A stretch of DNA of 26,866 bases from Chloroflexota bacterium (lineage in GTDB: Bacteria > Chloroflexota > Dehalococcoidia > Lucifugimonadales > UBA3495), in contig JAPPJA010000084.1 of the NCBI GenBank assembly GCA_028874675.1, positions 1-26,866 of the forward strand, in the 5' to 3' direction. Shown here in pieces: positions 1-7,966 of the stretch. Made by a program: the position numbers and the translations under genes. Every line of letters begins with the position of its first letter. Position 1 is the stretch's first letter. The notes beneath the pieces are model-generated. The model saw nothing but the letters and a program-made list of their open reading frames with translations. It ran no database searches and was not told where the DNA came from.

Positions 1-166
1 CGGGACGGGCCAGGCGCAGGCGCATCAGGGGCAGCAGGCTGTGTCCGCCGGCCAGGAGGCGGGTCTCGCCCCGGGAATCGGCGCCGGACTCCTGGTGATG
101 GGCCAGCATCTCGATGGCCTCGGCCACGGAGCCGGCCTTGTGGTAGTGGAAATCAGGCGTGTACAT
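1..166 (-). CDS. CoxM-like FAD-binding medium subunit of a molybdenum hydroxylase (partial, N-terminus only)
   Basis: The minus strand encodes 55 residues from an ATG at 166 to the window edge, so only the N-terminus is visible. It begins MYTPDFHYHKAGSVAEAIEML and contains AGGHSLLPLM, the first FAD-binding loop of the CoxM/XdhB family. In that family the medium subunit passes electrons from the iron-sulfur subunit through FAD to the acceptor. A strong ribosome binding site (GGGAGG) lies about 8 bases upstream of the start. The gene follows the large subunit by 23 bases in the same direction, giving the order small-large-medium. The rest of the gene lies outside the window. The family call is firm; the substrate is not known. 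Confidence 0.85.
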   Translation of the reverse strand, partial: MYTPDFHYHKAGSVAEAIEMLAHHQESGADSRGETRLLAGGHSLLPLMRLRLARP

Positions 167-189
167 TCTGTTCTTCCTCCCTTATCCGG

Positions 190-2610
190 CTAGTGTCCGT
201 GTCCGTGTCCGTGGTCATGACCATGCCCGTGGTCGTGCCCGTGCCCATGGTCATGGCCGTGGTGGCCGCCCGCCTCTTGGATGGCGCGCCAGACCCGTTC
301 GGGGGTCAGGGGCATCTCCAGGCGAGTTACGCCCAGGGGCCGCAGGGCGTCAATGACGGCATTGTAGATGGTCACGGTGGAAGCGATGGTGCCGGTCTCG
401 CCGATGCCCTTGACGCCCAGGGGATTATGGGGCGACGGCGTCACCGTGGAAAGGGTCTCTATGTCGGGCACCAGGTGGGCCCGGGGCAGGGCGTAGTCCA
501 GCATGGACCCCGTCAGCAGCTGCCCGTTGTCGTCATAGACCGCGCCCTCCCACAGGGCCTGGCCGGCGCCCTGGACTACGCCGCCGTGGACCTGGCCCTC
601 GACGATCATGGGATTGATCTGGGGGCCGCAGTCGTCCACCGCCACGTAGCGCTCCAGGACGATATGGCCGTTATCCGGGTCCACGTTGACCACCGCCACG
701 TGGGCGCCGAAGGGGTAGGAGAAGTTGGGCGGGTCGTAGAAGGTGGTAGCCTCCAGCCCTGGCTCCATTCCCTCGGGCATATTCCAGGCAACGTTGGCCA
801 TCAGGGCAATTTCCTGGATGGTCTTGCCGTTATCAGGAGCCCCGCGAACGAAAAAGTTGCCGTCCTCGTACTCGATATCCGCTTCCGCGGCCTCCAGCAG
901 GTGGGCGGCCAGGGTAATGGCCTTGTCCTTGATTTTTCGGGCGCTCAGGGCCAGCGCGCCACCGCCGACAACGGTGGTGCGGCTGCCGTAGGTGCCCCAG
1001 CCCATGGGCGTGGTGTCGGTGTCGCCGTGGATAACCTCCACGTCGTCCACGGGAACACCCAGCTCCTCGGACATAATCTGGGCGAAGGTGGTCTCCTCGC
1101 CCTGGCCGTGGGGGGAAGTGCCGATGAAGACGTTGACCTTGCCGGTGGCGTAGAAGCGCACCGTGGCGCTTTCCCACAGGCCGCCGCCGAAGCCGACAGC
1201 CCCGGCCACCTGTGAGGGGCCCAGGCCGCAGATTTCGCAGTAGCAGCTTACGCCAATGCCGGTCAGGCGACCGTGTTCCCGCCCGTGGGCCTGATCATGG
1301 CGCAACTGGTCATAGTTGACGTGCTCCAGGGCCACGTTCAGGACACCCTCGTAGTCGCCGCTGTCGTAGGTCAGGCCGATGGCCACGTCGTGACCATTCT
1401 CGAACTTGGGGATCAGGTTCATCCGGCGCACTTCCACCGGGTCCTTGCCCACCTCGGCGGCCACCAGGTCCATCAGGCGTTCCAGGAGGAAGGTGGCCTC
1501 GGGACGGCCTGCGCCGCGATAGGCCTCGACGGGGGTGGAGTTGGTGAAAACGCCGTAGATATCCGCCTTGATGTTGGCGATGTCGTAAGGGCCTGAGTAC
1601 ATGAGGCCGTGCAGGATGGTTGGAATGCCCGGGGCCGCGGTGGACAGGTATGCGCCCATTCCGGCGTAAACCACGCTGCGGACGCCGGTAACGCGACCGT
1701 CGCTGTTGGCGGCCATCTCCACGTACTCAACGTGGTCCCGGCCGTGCGTGGTGGATACAAAGTTCTCGGAGCGGGTCTCGGTCCACTTGACGGGACGGCC
1801 CAGCTTCATGGCGCAGAAGGCGGTGACCATATCCCAGGCATATACCGCAATCTTGGCGCCGAAGCCGCCACCCACCTCGGGAGCGATCACCCGTATTTTA
1901 TGCTCGGGAATGCCCGTCACCAGGCAGGTGACGAAGCGGGCAATGTGGGGATTCTGGGTCGTGTTCCAGATGGTCAGCTCGCCCATGGAAGGAACATAGC
2001 TGGCGATGGCGGAGCGGGGCTCCATGGGATTGGGGATGAGCTTCTGCTGGATGATGGTGTCCCGCACCACCACGTCGGCGTTGGCGAAAGCGTCGTCGGT
2101 GTCTCCGCCGGCGGCCACCCAGTGGAAGGCCTGGTTGTTGGGGGCGTCCTCATGCAATTGGGGCGCGCCCTCCTGCATGGCCGCCTCCGGGTTGATTACC
2201 GTGGGCAAGGGCTCATAGTCCACGGTAATGAGTTCCAGGGCGTCCTCGGCCTGGTAGCGGTCCTCGGCCACCACCACGGCCACGGCGTCGCCCACGTAGC
2301 GGACAACGTCCTTGGCGATGGGCGGGTAGGCCACGGCCTTGACGTCGGAGTCGGGAATGACCCAGGCGCAGGGCATGGGATTCAGGACACCCTCCGTGTC
2401 GGCGCCGGTATAGACGGCGATTACGCCGGGGGCGGCGGCCGCCGCGGAAGTGTCGATGCTGGTGATGCGGGCGTGGCCGTGGGGGCTGCGCAGAATGGCA
2501 GCGTGGACCAGGCCGGCCAGCTTGATGTCATCGGTGTATGAGGCTTGTCCGGTAATGAGCCGGGGGTCTTCCCGACGGCGAATACCGGAGCCGAATAGTC
2601 GAGTAGTCAT
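190..2610 (-). CDS. Molybdopterin-binding large subunit, form II CoxL-like xanthine dehydrogenase family, with His-rich C-terminal tail
   Basis: This 806-residue protein is the catalytic subunit of an aerobic CO-dehydrogenase-like molybdenum hydroxylase. Visible motifs are GGGFGAK (247-253) and HGQGEET (501-507) for the molybdopterin cofactor, AYRGAGR (363-369) in the active-site loop, and GVKGIGETG with the likely catalytic Glu738. The AYRGAGR loop is the form II signature. Bona fide CO dehydrogenases (form I) carry AYxCSFR, so oxidation of CO is doubtful and another aldehyde or heterocycle substrate is possible. Length is typical up to about residue 780. The last 26 residues (781-806) are an HDHGHG-type repeat with 13 histidines, which is not a usual part of the family. 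The ATG start lies 3 bases after the stop of the small subunit, consistent with one operon. Confidence 0.93.
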   Translation of the reverse strand: MTTRLFGSGIRRREDPRLITGQASYTDDIKLAGLVHAAILRSPHGHARITSIDTSAAAAAPGVIAVYTGADTEGVLNPMPCAWVIPDSDVKAVAYPPIAKDVVRYVGDAVAVVVAEDRYQAEDALELITVDYEPLPTVINPEAAMQEGAPQLHEDAPNNQAFHWVAAGGDTDDAFANADVVVRDTIIQQKLIPNPMEPRSAIASYVPSMGELTIWNTTQNPHIARFVTCLVTGIPEHKIRVIAPEVGGGFGAKIAVYAWDMVTAFCAMKLGRPVKWTETRSENFVSTTHGRDHVEYVEMAANSDGRVTGVRSVVYAGMGAYLSTAAPGIPTILHGLMYSGPYDIANIKADIYGVFTNSTPVEAYRGAGRPEATFLLERLMDLVAAEVGKDPVEVRRMNLIPKFENGHDVAIGLTYDSGDYEGVLNVALEHVNYDQLRHDQAHGREHGRLTGIGVSCYCEICGLGPSQVAGAVGFGGGLWESATVRFYATGKVNVFIGTSPHGQGEETTFAQIMSEELGVPVDDVEVIHGDTDTTPMGWGTYGSRTTVVGGGALALSARKIKDKAITLAAHLLEAAEADIEYEDGNFFVRGAPDNGKTIQEIALMANVAWNMPEGMEPGLEATTFYDPPNFSYPFGAHVAVVNVDPDNGHIVLERYVAVDDCGPQINPMIVEGQVHGGVVQGAGQALWEGAVYDDNGQLLTGSMLDYALPRAHLVPDIETLSTVTPSPHNPLGVKGIGETGTIASTVTIYNAVIDALRPLGVTRLEMPLTPERVWRAIQEAGGHHGHDHGHGHDHGHGHDHGHGHGH

Positions 2611-2613
2611 ACT

Positions 2614-3099
<486 letters not shown>

Positions 3100-3101
3100 A
3101 T

Positions 3102-3117
3102 CACGCCTCCCGGCGTG
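3102..3117 (-). promoter_or_regulatory. Short hairpin covering the coxS ribosome binding site
   Basis: On the minus strand CACGCC and GGCGTG form a 6-bp stem around a GGGA loop. The Shine-Dalgarno sequence GGGAGG of the coxS-like gene is made of the loop and the start of the second arm, so folding could limit ribosome access. The hairpin is seen in sequence; a regulatory role is inference. Confidence 0.4.
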
Positions 3118-3196
3118 TCAATTTTTGCTTCCCTGGGGGGGTGCCCAAAACCACACCCCGATAGACGTAAACGGGGCCCGGCCAGCTATGCCGGGC

Positions 3197-3225
3197 AGTA
3201 TATATGGGGGTTAGGGGGGAGTCAA
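3197..3225 (-). promoter_or_regulatory. Sigma70-type promoter of the cox-like operon
   Basis: The minus strand reads TTGACT, a 17-base spacer, then TATACT, close to the housekeeping consensus at optimal spacing. Transcription would start near 3190 and give a leader of about 90 bases before the GTG at 3099. A CCCGGC/GCCGGG hairpin (3177-3195) lies at the very start of that leader. Confidence 0.65.
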
Positions 3226-3246
3226 CGGATGGGGACAGTGTGGATG

Positions 3247-3255
3247 TGCTATGAT
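3247..3255 (+). promoter_or_regulatory. Possible extended -10 promoter element for the 3298 gene
   Basis: TGC followed by TATGAT matches an extended -10 element; no good -35 hexamer is present. If used, transcription would start near 3262, which favours a start codon at 3298 over the upstream candidates. It is divergent from the cox-like promoter. Confidence 0.3.
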
Positions 3256-3297
3256 CCTCATATCATGGAAAAGCCATTTTTCCTTTGGGGGCTTCGC

Positions 3298-4266
3298 ATG
3301 GTCGAGTCTGATATCAACGAGTTTCCTATTGGGAACGCATTCATAAAGTTCAGCAAAAGCATTGAAGACCGTTGCGAAGTCGAAACGGAATCTCGAATAT
3401 GGGATTTGGGCAGCAAAGCTCCGGACTGTTACGAAGGAGTAGGTACTGTTCTGTCATACTTGGATCGGATGGGGTCCTGCCATTGGGGATGTAACGGAAA
3501 TGATCACTCGATCCAATACCTTTGCGGTGCTGTGTCTTCCAACGGGCGGGCAGCCTTGCGGTTGATCCAGATGGGCTTTTACGATGAATCTCTCCTCATT
3601 GTGCGCCACATCGGTGAAGTCGCAAACCTTCTAGCGTTATTTAGGATGGATGGCTCCAACTTTGAGGAATGGAATCTTTTTCAGAATAGATTCACGCCCG
3701 CAGAAGTTCGCGCACGGCTTAAGAGCCTTACCAATCTAGAGCCGCCCATAAATAGCGAGCGTTATTCGGCGCTTTCACACCGGTTTGTACATCCTAATGC
3801 TGAACTGCGACCGCAGCTCTTCAACCTGGTAGGAGTTCCCACCACAGGCGGGAAATTACAAGAAGCCGGTCTCCTTGTAACTTTGAATGAATTGGCTTTA
3901 CCTCTCGCATATGCTTGCATCGCCGGTGCTCTTATCCTCAACATCAGCGACGACCTGACAAGGGATATTGAGGCTGCCGCTGAGCATTTGCTTGAGCAAG
4001 TGGGAGAAGTGGGTCTCGCAGGGTACGAAAAGATCTTGGGAGCTACTCAAACGGACGACCAAACACGTGATACGCTTCGACAGCGAGGTAGAGACCTTGT
4101 GGAGTTCCAGAAGTCGCTTCAAGATTTTTGGCACACGCGAACTACGCCTAAATTGCCGCTGGGCCGTTGGTTAGTAGAAAATATGCCCCGAGGGACCAAT
4201 TTGGAACCACCTCCCAGGGATGACTTCGGCCGGCCTAATCCATTTCTCGACGAGACATTTCAGTGA
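3298..4266 (+). CDS. Protein of unknown function, paired with a PIN-domain gene
   Basis: About 322 residues, not recognised. The protein looks soluble and helical. A segment with SNGRAALRLIQMGFYDES and RHIGEVANLLALF resembles helical families in which a patient arginine/glutamate-rich helix pair recurs (DUF5677-like in feel), but I cannot assign a family. A CHWGC motif lies near residue 61. The start is uncertain: ATG at 3298 has a G-rich sequence 6 bases upstream and follows a possible -10 element; ATG at 3229 has GGAG at 7 bases and would add 23 residues; ATG at 3265 also exists. The gene is visibly more AT-rich than its neighbours, with codons such as TTA, AAT and CTA that they avoid, suggesting acquisition by transfer. 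Its stop overlaps the GTG start of the next gene (GTGA), implying translational coupling. Confidence 0.7.
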   Translation: MVESDINEFPIGNAFIKFSKSIEDRCEVETESRIWDLGSKAPDCYEGVGTVLSYLDRMGSCHWGCNGNDHSIQYLCGAVSSNGRAALRLIQMGFYDESLLIVRHIGEVANLLALFRMDGSNFEEWNLFQNRFTPAEVRARLKSLTNLEPPINSERYSALSHRFVHPNAELRPQLFNLVGVPTTGGKLQEAGLLVTLNELALPLAYACIAGALILNISDDLTRDIEAAAEHLLEQVGEVGLAGYEKILGATQTDDQTRDTLRQRGRDLVEFQKSLQDFWHTRTTPKLPLGRWLVENMPRGTNLEPPPRDDFGRPNPFLDETFQ

Positions 4267-4679
4267 CCAGTTTCCTGCTAGATACAAATGTTATTTCCGA
4301 GTTGACTAAACCGATCCCTGAAGCTCAAGTCCAGGCATTTCTAACAGTAGAGACCGACCTATGGATACCTGCAATAACCTTGTACGAGTTGGAGTTTGGG
4401 GTGCAAGATTTGCCTCAAGGTCGGCGAAGGGAGCGGCTACACAACTCTATTTTGACCATTTTGTCCAGTTATGCTAATCGCATCATCCCACTCGGACGGC
4501 AAGAAGCTGAGGAGGCAGCCAAGCTTCAGGCCATTGCCAAGAGTACCGGAAGCAACATTGGTTTAGCCGATTGCTTGATTGCAGGGACTGCAAAGGTTTA
4601 CGACCTTTGTGTCGTTACAAGAAACGTCAAGGATTTCGATCCCTTGTCTGTCGAGCTTCACAACCCCTGGCCTCAATAG
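4263..4679 (+). CDS. VapC-like PIN-domain ribonuclease (type II toxin family)
   Basis: This 138-residue protein has the PIN-domain layout and length of VapC toxins: LLDTNVISEL with D7 at the N-terminus, YELEFG with E42, GLADCLIAGTA with D103, and VVTRNVKDFD with D124/D126 near the end. These acidic residues coordinate Mg2+ for RNA cleavage, and VapC toxins of this subgroup often cut initiator tRNA or ribosomal RNA. The start is GTG, overlapping the stop of the upstream gene as GTGA. A normal vapBC locus has a small DNA-binding antitoxin of roughly 70-90 residues directly upstream; here the upstream gene is over 300 residues and has no visible antitoxin fold. Base composition is lower in GC than the surroundings, fitting a transferred cassette. 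Confidence 0.88.
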   Translation: MTSFLLDTNVISELTKPIPEAQVQAFLTVETDLWIPAITLYELEFGVQDLPQGRRRERLHNSILTILSSYANRIIPLGRQEAEEAAKLQAIAKSTGSNIGLADCLIAGTAKVYDLCVVTRNVKDFDPLSVELHNPWPQ

Positions 4680-4707
4680 CTCAGCCACTCACTGCACCCC
4701 CCACCGG

Positions 4708-4736
4708 TTGCGCCCAACCCCCTGCCGCCCTATCAT
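4708..4736 (+). promoter_or_regulatory. Promoter of lysA
   Basis: TTGCGC, a 17-base spacer and TATCAT form a plausible sigma70-type promoter. Transcription would begin near 4743, about 33 bases ahead of the lysA ATG at 4776. This makes lysA independent of the PIN-domain cassette. Confidence 0.45.
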
Positions 4737-4775
4737 ACCCCCAGCCAACGCATCCCAATTTTGAGGTTTAGCCCC

Positions 4776-6080
4776 ATGTTTCCCCAGAACGTTTTTCCCG
4801 ATACTGCCGAAATTGATGGGCAGGGGCGGCTGGTAATTGGCGGCTGCTCTGCCCTGGACCTGGCCGAGGAATACGGCACCCCCGTTTACGTGCTGGACGA
4901 GGCCACCCTGCGCAACCGCTGCCGCAGCTACCGCGCCGAGTTCGAGCAACGGTGCCCCGGCGCCCAGGTTCTCTACGCCTCCAAGGCATACATCAACCCC
5001 GCCCTGGCCCGGATTTTTGATGAAGAGGGCCTGGGCCTGGACGTGGTGTCCGGCGGCGAACTGGCCGTGGCAGCCGCCGCCAAGTTTCCCCTGGAAAAGG
5101 TCTATTTCCACGGCAACAACAAAACCCCGGACGAACTGGCATATTCCGTGGACCAGGGCATCGGCCGGATAGTCGTGGATAGCTTCCACGAGCTTGAAGC
5201 GCTGGACCGCATTGCGGGAGAGGCGGGCAAGACGCAGGACATGCTCATCCGCGTATCCCCGGGAATCGACCCCCACACCCACGCCTATACCACCACCGGC
5301 ATCATAGACTCCAAGTTTGGCTTCTCCATTCAGACGGGCCACGCCGCCGACGCCATCCGGCAGGCCCTGGCCGCGCCCAACCTGAACCTGAAAGGGCTGC
5401 ACTTCCACCTGGGTTCGCCCATTTTTGAGCTGGAACCCTACGCTGCCGCCACCGACCTGGTGCTGCGGTTTGCCGCCGGTTTTCGCGAGGAGGGCCTGGA
5501 CCTGCAGGAGTTCAGCCCCGGCGGCGGCTTTGCCATCGCTTATACCCGCGACCAGCAACCCCCGGCCATCGGCGAGTACGCCGAGACCATCGTGTCCACC
5601 CTTAAGGCCACCTGCGACGAACTGGGCCTCGCCATACCCACTCTGCTCATTGAGCCGGGGCGGTCCATTGTGGGTCCGGCGGGAGTGGCCCTATACCGCA
5701 TTGGGGCCATCAAGGACATCCCCGGGGTGCGCACCTACGTCAGCGTGGACGGCGGCATGGGCGACAACATTCGCCCCGCCCTGTACCAGGCTTCCTATGA
5801 GGTGCTGTCGGCGGGCAAGGCCAACGCCACCGGCGAAGAGCTGGTCACCATCGCCGGCAAGTACTGTGAATCGGGCGACGTGCTGGCCTCGGACATCATG
5901 CTGCCCAATCCCGAGTCGGGAGACATCATCGCCATTCCCGCCTCCGGGGCCTACTGTCCCTCCATGGCCAGCAATTACAACCTGAACCCGCGCCCGCCCA
6001 TGGTCCTGGTCAACAATGGTGGAAGCCGCATCATCCGCCGCCGGGAAAGCTACGCGGATATGATGCTGTGCGACGTGTAG
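4776..6080 (+). CDS. lysA: Diaminopimelate decarboxylase
   Basis: LysA removes CO2 from meso-diaminopimelate to give lysine, the last step of the pathway, using pyridoxal phosphate in the cytoplasm. The 434-residue protein is of normal length. It shows the PLP-binding lysine K70 in VLYASKAY, HFHLGS (209-214), the glycine-rich phosphate loop GGGFAIAY (249-256), EPGRS (293-297), and the catalytic CESGDVLA with C364, which completes the active site from the partner subunit of the dimer. The ATG at 4776 has GAGG about 9 bases upstream; an in-frame TTG at 4761 would add five residues and is less likely. dapA, an earlier step of the same pathway, lies elsewhere in this window at 10994-11890. Confidence 0.96.
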   Translation: MFPQNVFPDTAEIDGQGRLVIGGCSALDLAEEYGTPVYVLDEATLRNRCRSYRAEFEQRCPGAQVLYASKAYINPALARIFDEEGLGLDVVSGGELAVAAAAKFPLEKVYFHGNNKTPDELAYSVDQGIGRIVVDSFHELEALDRIAGEAGKTQDMLIRVSPGIDPHTHAYTTTGIIDSKFGFSIQTGHAADAIRQALAAPNLNLKGLHFHLGSPIFELEPYAAATDLVLRFAAGFREEGLDLQEFSPGGGFAIAYTRDQQPPAIGEYAETIVSTLKATCDELGLAIPTLLIEPGRSIVGPAGVALYRIGAIKDIPGVRTYVSVDGGMGDNIRPALYQASYEVLSAGKANATGEELVTIAGKYCESGDVLASDIMLPNPESGDIIAIPASGAYCPSMASNYNLNPRPPMVLVNNGGSRIIRRRESYADMMLCDV

Positions 6081-6095
6081 GGCCCTCACCCCCGG

Positions 6096-6118
6096 CCCCT
6101 CTCCCTCAGGGAGAGGGG
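6096..6118. repeat. Perfect inverted repeat between lysA and holB
   Basis: Arms CCCCTCTCCCT and AGGGAGAGGGG are perfectly complementary over 11 bases with one base between them; a real loop would open the central pairs. The arms fall 15 bases after the lysA stop, so it could attenuate transcription, but no T-run follows. The right arm merges with the GGGGAGG ribosome binding site of the next gene. Confidence 0.7.
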
Positions 6119-6129
6119 AGGACTATAGC

Positions 6130-7305
6130 ATGTGGCAAATCTACGGGCAGGACCACATAGTCAGGCAACTGGACGCCGCCATCGGGGCCGACCGGCTGTC
6201 CCACGCCTACCTGCTGGTGGGCCCGCCCTACATTGGCAAAATGGCCCTGGCCATCGACATGGCTCAGGCGGTTAATTGCCTTTCACGACAGCGGCGCACC
6301 ACAGGTCGCCCCCCCGGTGGAGGAGGGGCTGCCGCCGAGTCCGAAGCCCTATCCGGGTTGTTCGATTTTGGCCAGGGTTCGGCGGAAGACTCGCGGGAAA
6401 TCCTGGTCAGCGAAACCGATGGGAGTGCGACCAAAACGCCGGCCCCCATTGCGGAGAATACCGAATCCGTCCCTTGTGGCCAGTGCCGCCAGTGTATCCG
6501 GGTAGCTGAAGGCATCCATCCGGACGTACGAGTTATTGGAGTGGGTACGGGAGACGCCGAGGACGTCAACCGGCGGGATATCCGGATTGAACAAGTACGG
6601 GAGATCGAGTCATTCCTCAACCTCACTCCCTACGAAGGCGCCAGCAAGGTGGTCATAGTTGACGGGGCCGAGCTTATGAATACGGCAGCCGCCAACGCGC
6701 TTCTCAAGACGCTGGAAGAACCGCCTCCCGCCTCCTTACTTCTGCTCCTGACTGCCAGCGAAGACGCTCTGCTGCCTACCATACGGTCCCGCTGCAGCGC
6801 ACTTTATTTGAAACCCGTGGCCAAGGCCGCGCTGCAAGACAAGCTGACCCAGGATTACGCCGCCGACCCTGAAACGGCCGAGCGAGTTGCCCGCCTTTCC
6901 AGGGGTTGCTTTGGCCAGGCAGTCACCGCTCTGCAGGACTCCCAGCCCCTGGAGCAGCGGGAGGCCGACCTGGAGCGCCTGCAGGAAATCTGCGAGAGCG
7001 GCCTGGACGTGCGGTTTGAATATGCCGCAGAGGTGGCCAACCGGTTCAGCCGGGACCGGGATGCTGCCAGGGAACTGCTCTACCTGTGGCTGCGCTGGTG
7101 GCGCGACCTGCTACTGGTCAAAGAGGGGGCCGAGGAATACCTGCATAATGCGGACAGATCAATGCCCCTGCGTCTCCAGGCCTCCCAGTTGTCCACTGGC
7201 CAGGTGGTGGATTACATCAGGAGGATCAACCGGGCCCTGGAAGCCCTGGACGCCAACGCCAACCCGCGCCTGACCCTGGAGACGTTGATGCTGGGTTTGC
7301 CCTGA
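6130..7305 (+). CDS. holB: DNA polymerase III subunit delta' (clamp loader)
   Basis: Delta' is part of the clamp-loader complex that places the sliding clamp on DNA. The 391-residue protein begins MWQIYGQDHIVRQL and has an AAA+ fold: a P-loop-like GPPYIGKM (31-38) in which the usual Thr/Ser is Met, KVVIVDGAELMN as Walker B-like (173-184), NALLKTLEEPP (189-199), and the SRC motif (220-222). Zinc ligands are C50 and CGQCRQC (C116, C119, C122). Between C50 and C116 lie about 65 residues of low-complexity sequence, where the family usually has a short loop. The degenerate P-loop favours delta' over the ATP-hydrolysing gamma/tau subunit. The ATG at 6130 follows GGGGAGG by 8 bases. It lies 49 bases after lysA and may be read with it. 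Confidence 0.88.
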   Translation: MWQIYGQDHIVRQLDAAIGADRLSHAYLLVGPPYIGKMALAIDMAQAVNCLSRQRRTTGRPPGGGGAAAESEALSGLFDFGQGSAEDSREILVSETDGSATKTPAPIAENTESVPCGQCRQCIRVAEGIHPDVRVIGVGTGDAEDVNRRDIRIEQVREIESFLNLTPYEGASKVVIVDGAELMNTAAANALLKTLEEPPPASLLLLLTASEDALLPTIRSRCSALYLKPVAKAALQDKLTQDYAADPETAERVARLSRGCFGQAVTALQDSQPLEQREADLERLQEICESGLDVRFEYAAEVANRFSRDRDAARELLYLWLRWWRDLLLVKEGAEEYLHNADRSMPLRLQASQLSTGQVVDYIRRINRALEALDANANPRLTLETLMLGLP

Positions 7306-7355
7306 ACCCGGGTGTAAAATAGAAAGAGAATCCTCAAACTGGCGAGGCGAGGTAT

Positions 7356-7383
7356 TTGCTCCGGACGGGCGGCCGTTTAGAAT
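7356..7383 (+). promoter_or_regulatory. Possible promoter of the small membrane protein gene
   Basis: TTGCTC, a 16-base spacer and TAGAAT form a fair promoter. Transcription would begin near 7390, only a few bases before the ATG at 7393, so the message would be almost leaderless. This agrees with the lack of a clear Shine-Dalgarno sequence ahead of that gene. Confidence 0.35.
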
Positions 7384-7392
7384 GTCCGCTGG

Positions 7393-7830
7393 ATGGAGAA
7401 TGAGCGAACAACTTGGTGGTTCTGGATACCGGCCCTGCCCAAACCGTTGATCGTGGCCGCCTGGGCAGTTTTCTGGTCCCTGGCCACGGGCGCGCCCTAT
7501 ATGCGGGACCTGGCAGTTCCCCACCAACCCTGGTGGCTGGACATCTGGCACGGGGTTGGCGGCAATGCCATCGGAGTCTTCACCTGGACGGTAATTGCTG
7601 TTCAGCTAACCTCGGAGGTTGTATATATGATTTTCACCTTCAGGGCCAACAAACGTCAGGTTGAAGAAGCTGCAATCAAGAACCGCGAAGAGGGGCGGGA
7701 AGAAGGCCGGGAAGAAATGCGCCTGGAATGGCAGGCTTGGCTGGACCAAATTCAGGACAGGCCACCGGAAGAATGGCCGCCGCCGCCAAGCTCTGGCAAC
7801 GGCGCCCACAATGACCACAACGGGAAGTAA
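7393..7830 (+). CDS. Small membrane protein with charged coiled-coil tail, unknown function
   Basis: The 145-residue protein is not recognised. Two hydrophobic segments, about residues 17-37 and 56-83, are separated by a Trp- and Pro-rich loop. A highly charged helix (86-121) follows with the tandem element REEGREEGREE, and the tail is Pro-rich then His/Asn-rich. This suggests a two-helix membrane anchor with a cytoplasmic coiled coil, possibly for self-assembly. No signal peptide is evident. The ATG at 7393 has no clear ribosome binding site, and a promoter lies just upstream, so translation may be leaderless. It is followed by a hairpin at 7903-7926 and a convergent HNH gene. It could be lineage-specific. 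The real-gene call rests on length, codon pattern and membrane segments. Confidence 0.6.
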   Translation: MENERTTWWFWIPALPKPLIVAAWAVFWSLATGAPYMRDLAVPHQPWWLDIWHGVGGNAIGVFTWTVIAVQLTSEVVYMIFTFRANKRQVEEAAIKNREEGREEGREEMRLEWQAWLDQIQDRPPEEWPPPPSSGNGAHNDHNGK

Positions 7831-7902
7831 AGTGCCCTTCTGCTTCCCGCTCACATAAACGTACTGCTTTCAGGCCCTCACCCCGCATTCCGGCATGAAA
7901 GA

Positions 7903-7926
7903 GAGGGCAGGTTAAGTCCTGCCCTC
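7903..7926. terminator. Hairpin between convergent genes, probable bidirectional terminator
   Basis: GAGGGCAGG and CCTGCCCTC form a perfect 9-bp stem with a 6-base loop (TTAAGT). It lies between the end of the plus-strand membrane-protein gene (7830) and the end of the minus-strand HNH gene (7967). No long T-run follows on either strand, so intrinsic termination would be weak or would need Rho. A second GCCCTC at 7874-7879 could pair with the left arm instead. Confidence 0.5.
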
Positions 7927-7966
7927 GTCAATTTGCGGGCCCTTTCTGGTCCCCCACGCTACGTCT

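Noticed and set aside
193..1215. Long plus-strand open frame opposite the CoxL-like gene
   Set aside because: It is an antisense shadow caused by high GC codon bias; the minus-strand frame has clear family motifs over its full length.
3115..3297. N-terminal extension of the unknown gene up to position 3115
   Set aside because: It would begin within the leader of the cox-like operon and run across the divergent promoter; later ATG codons are better placed.
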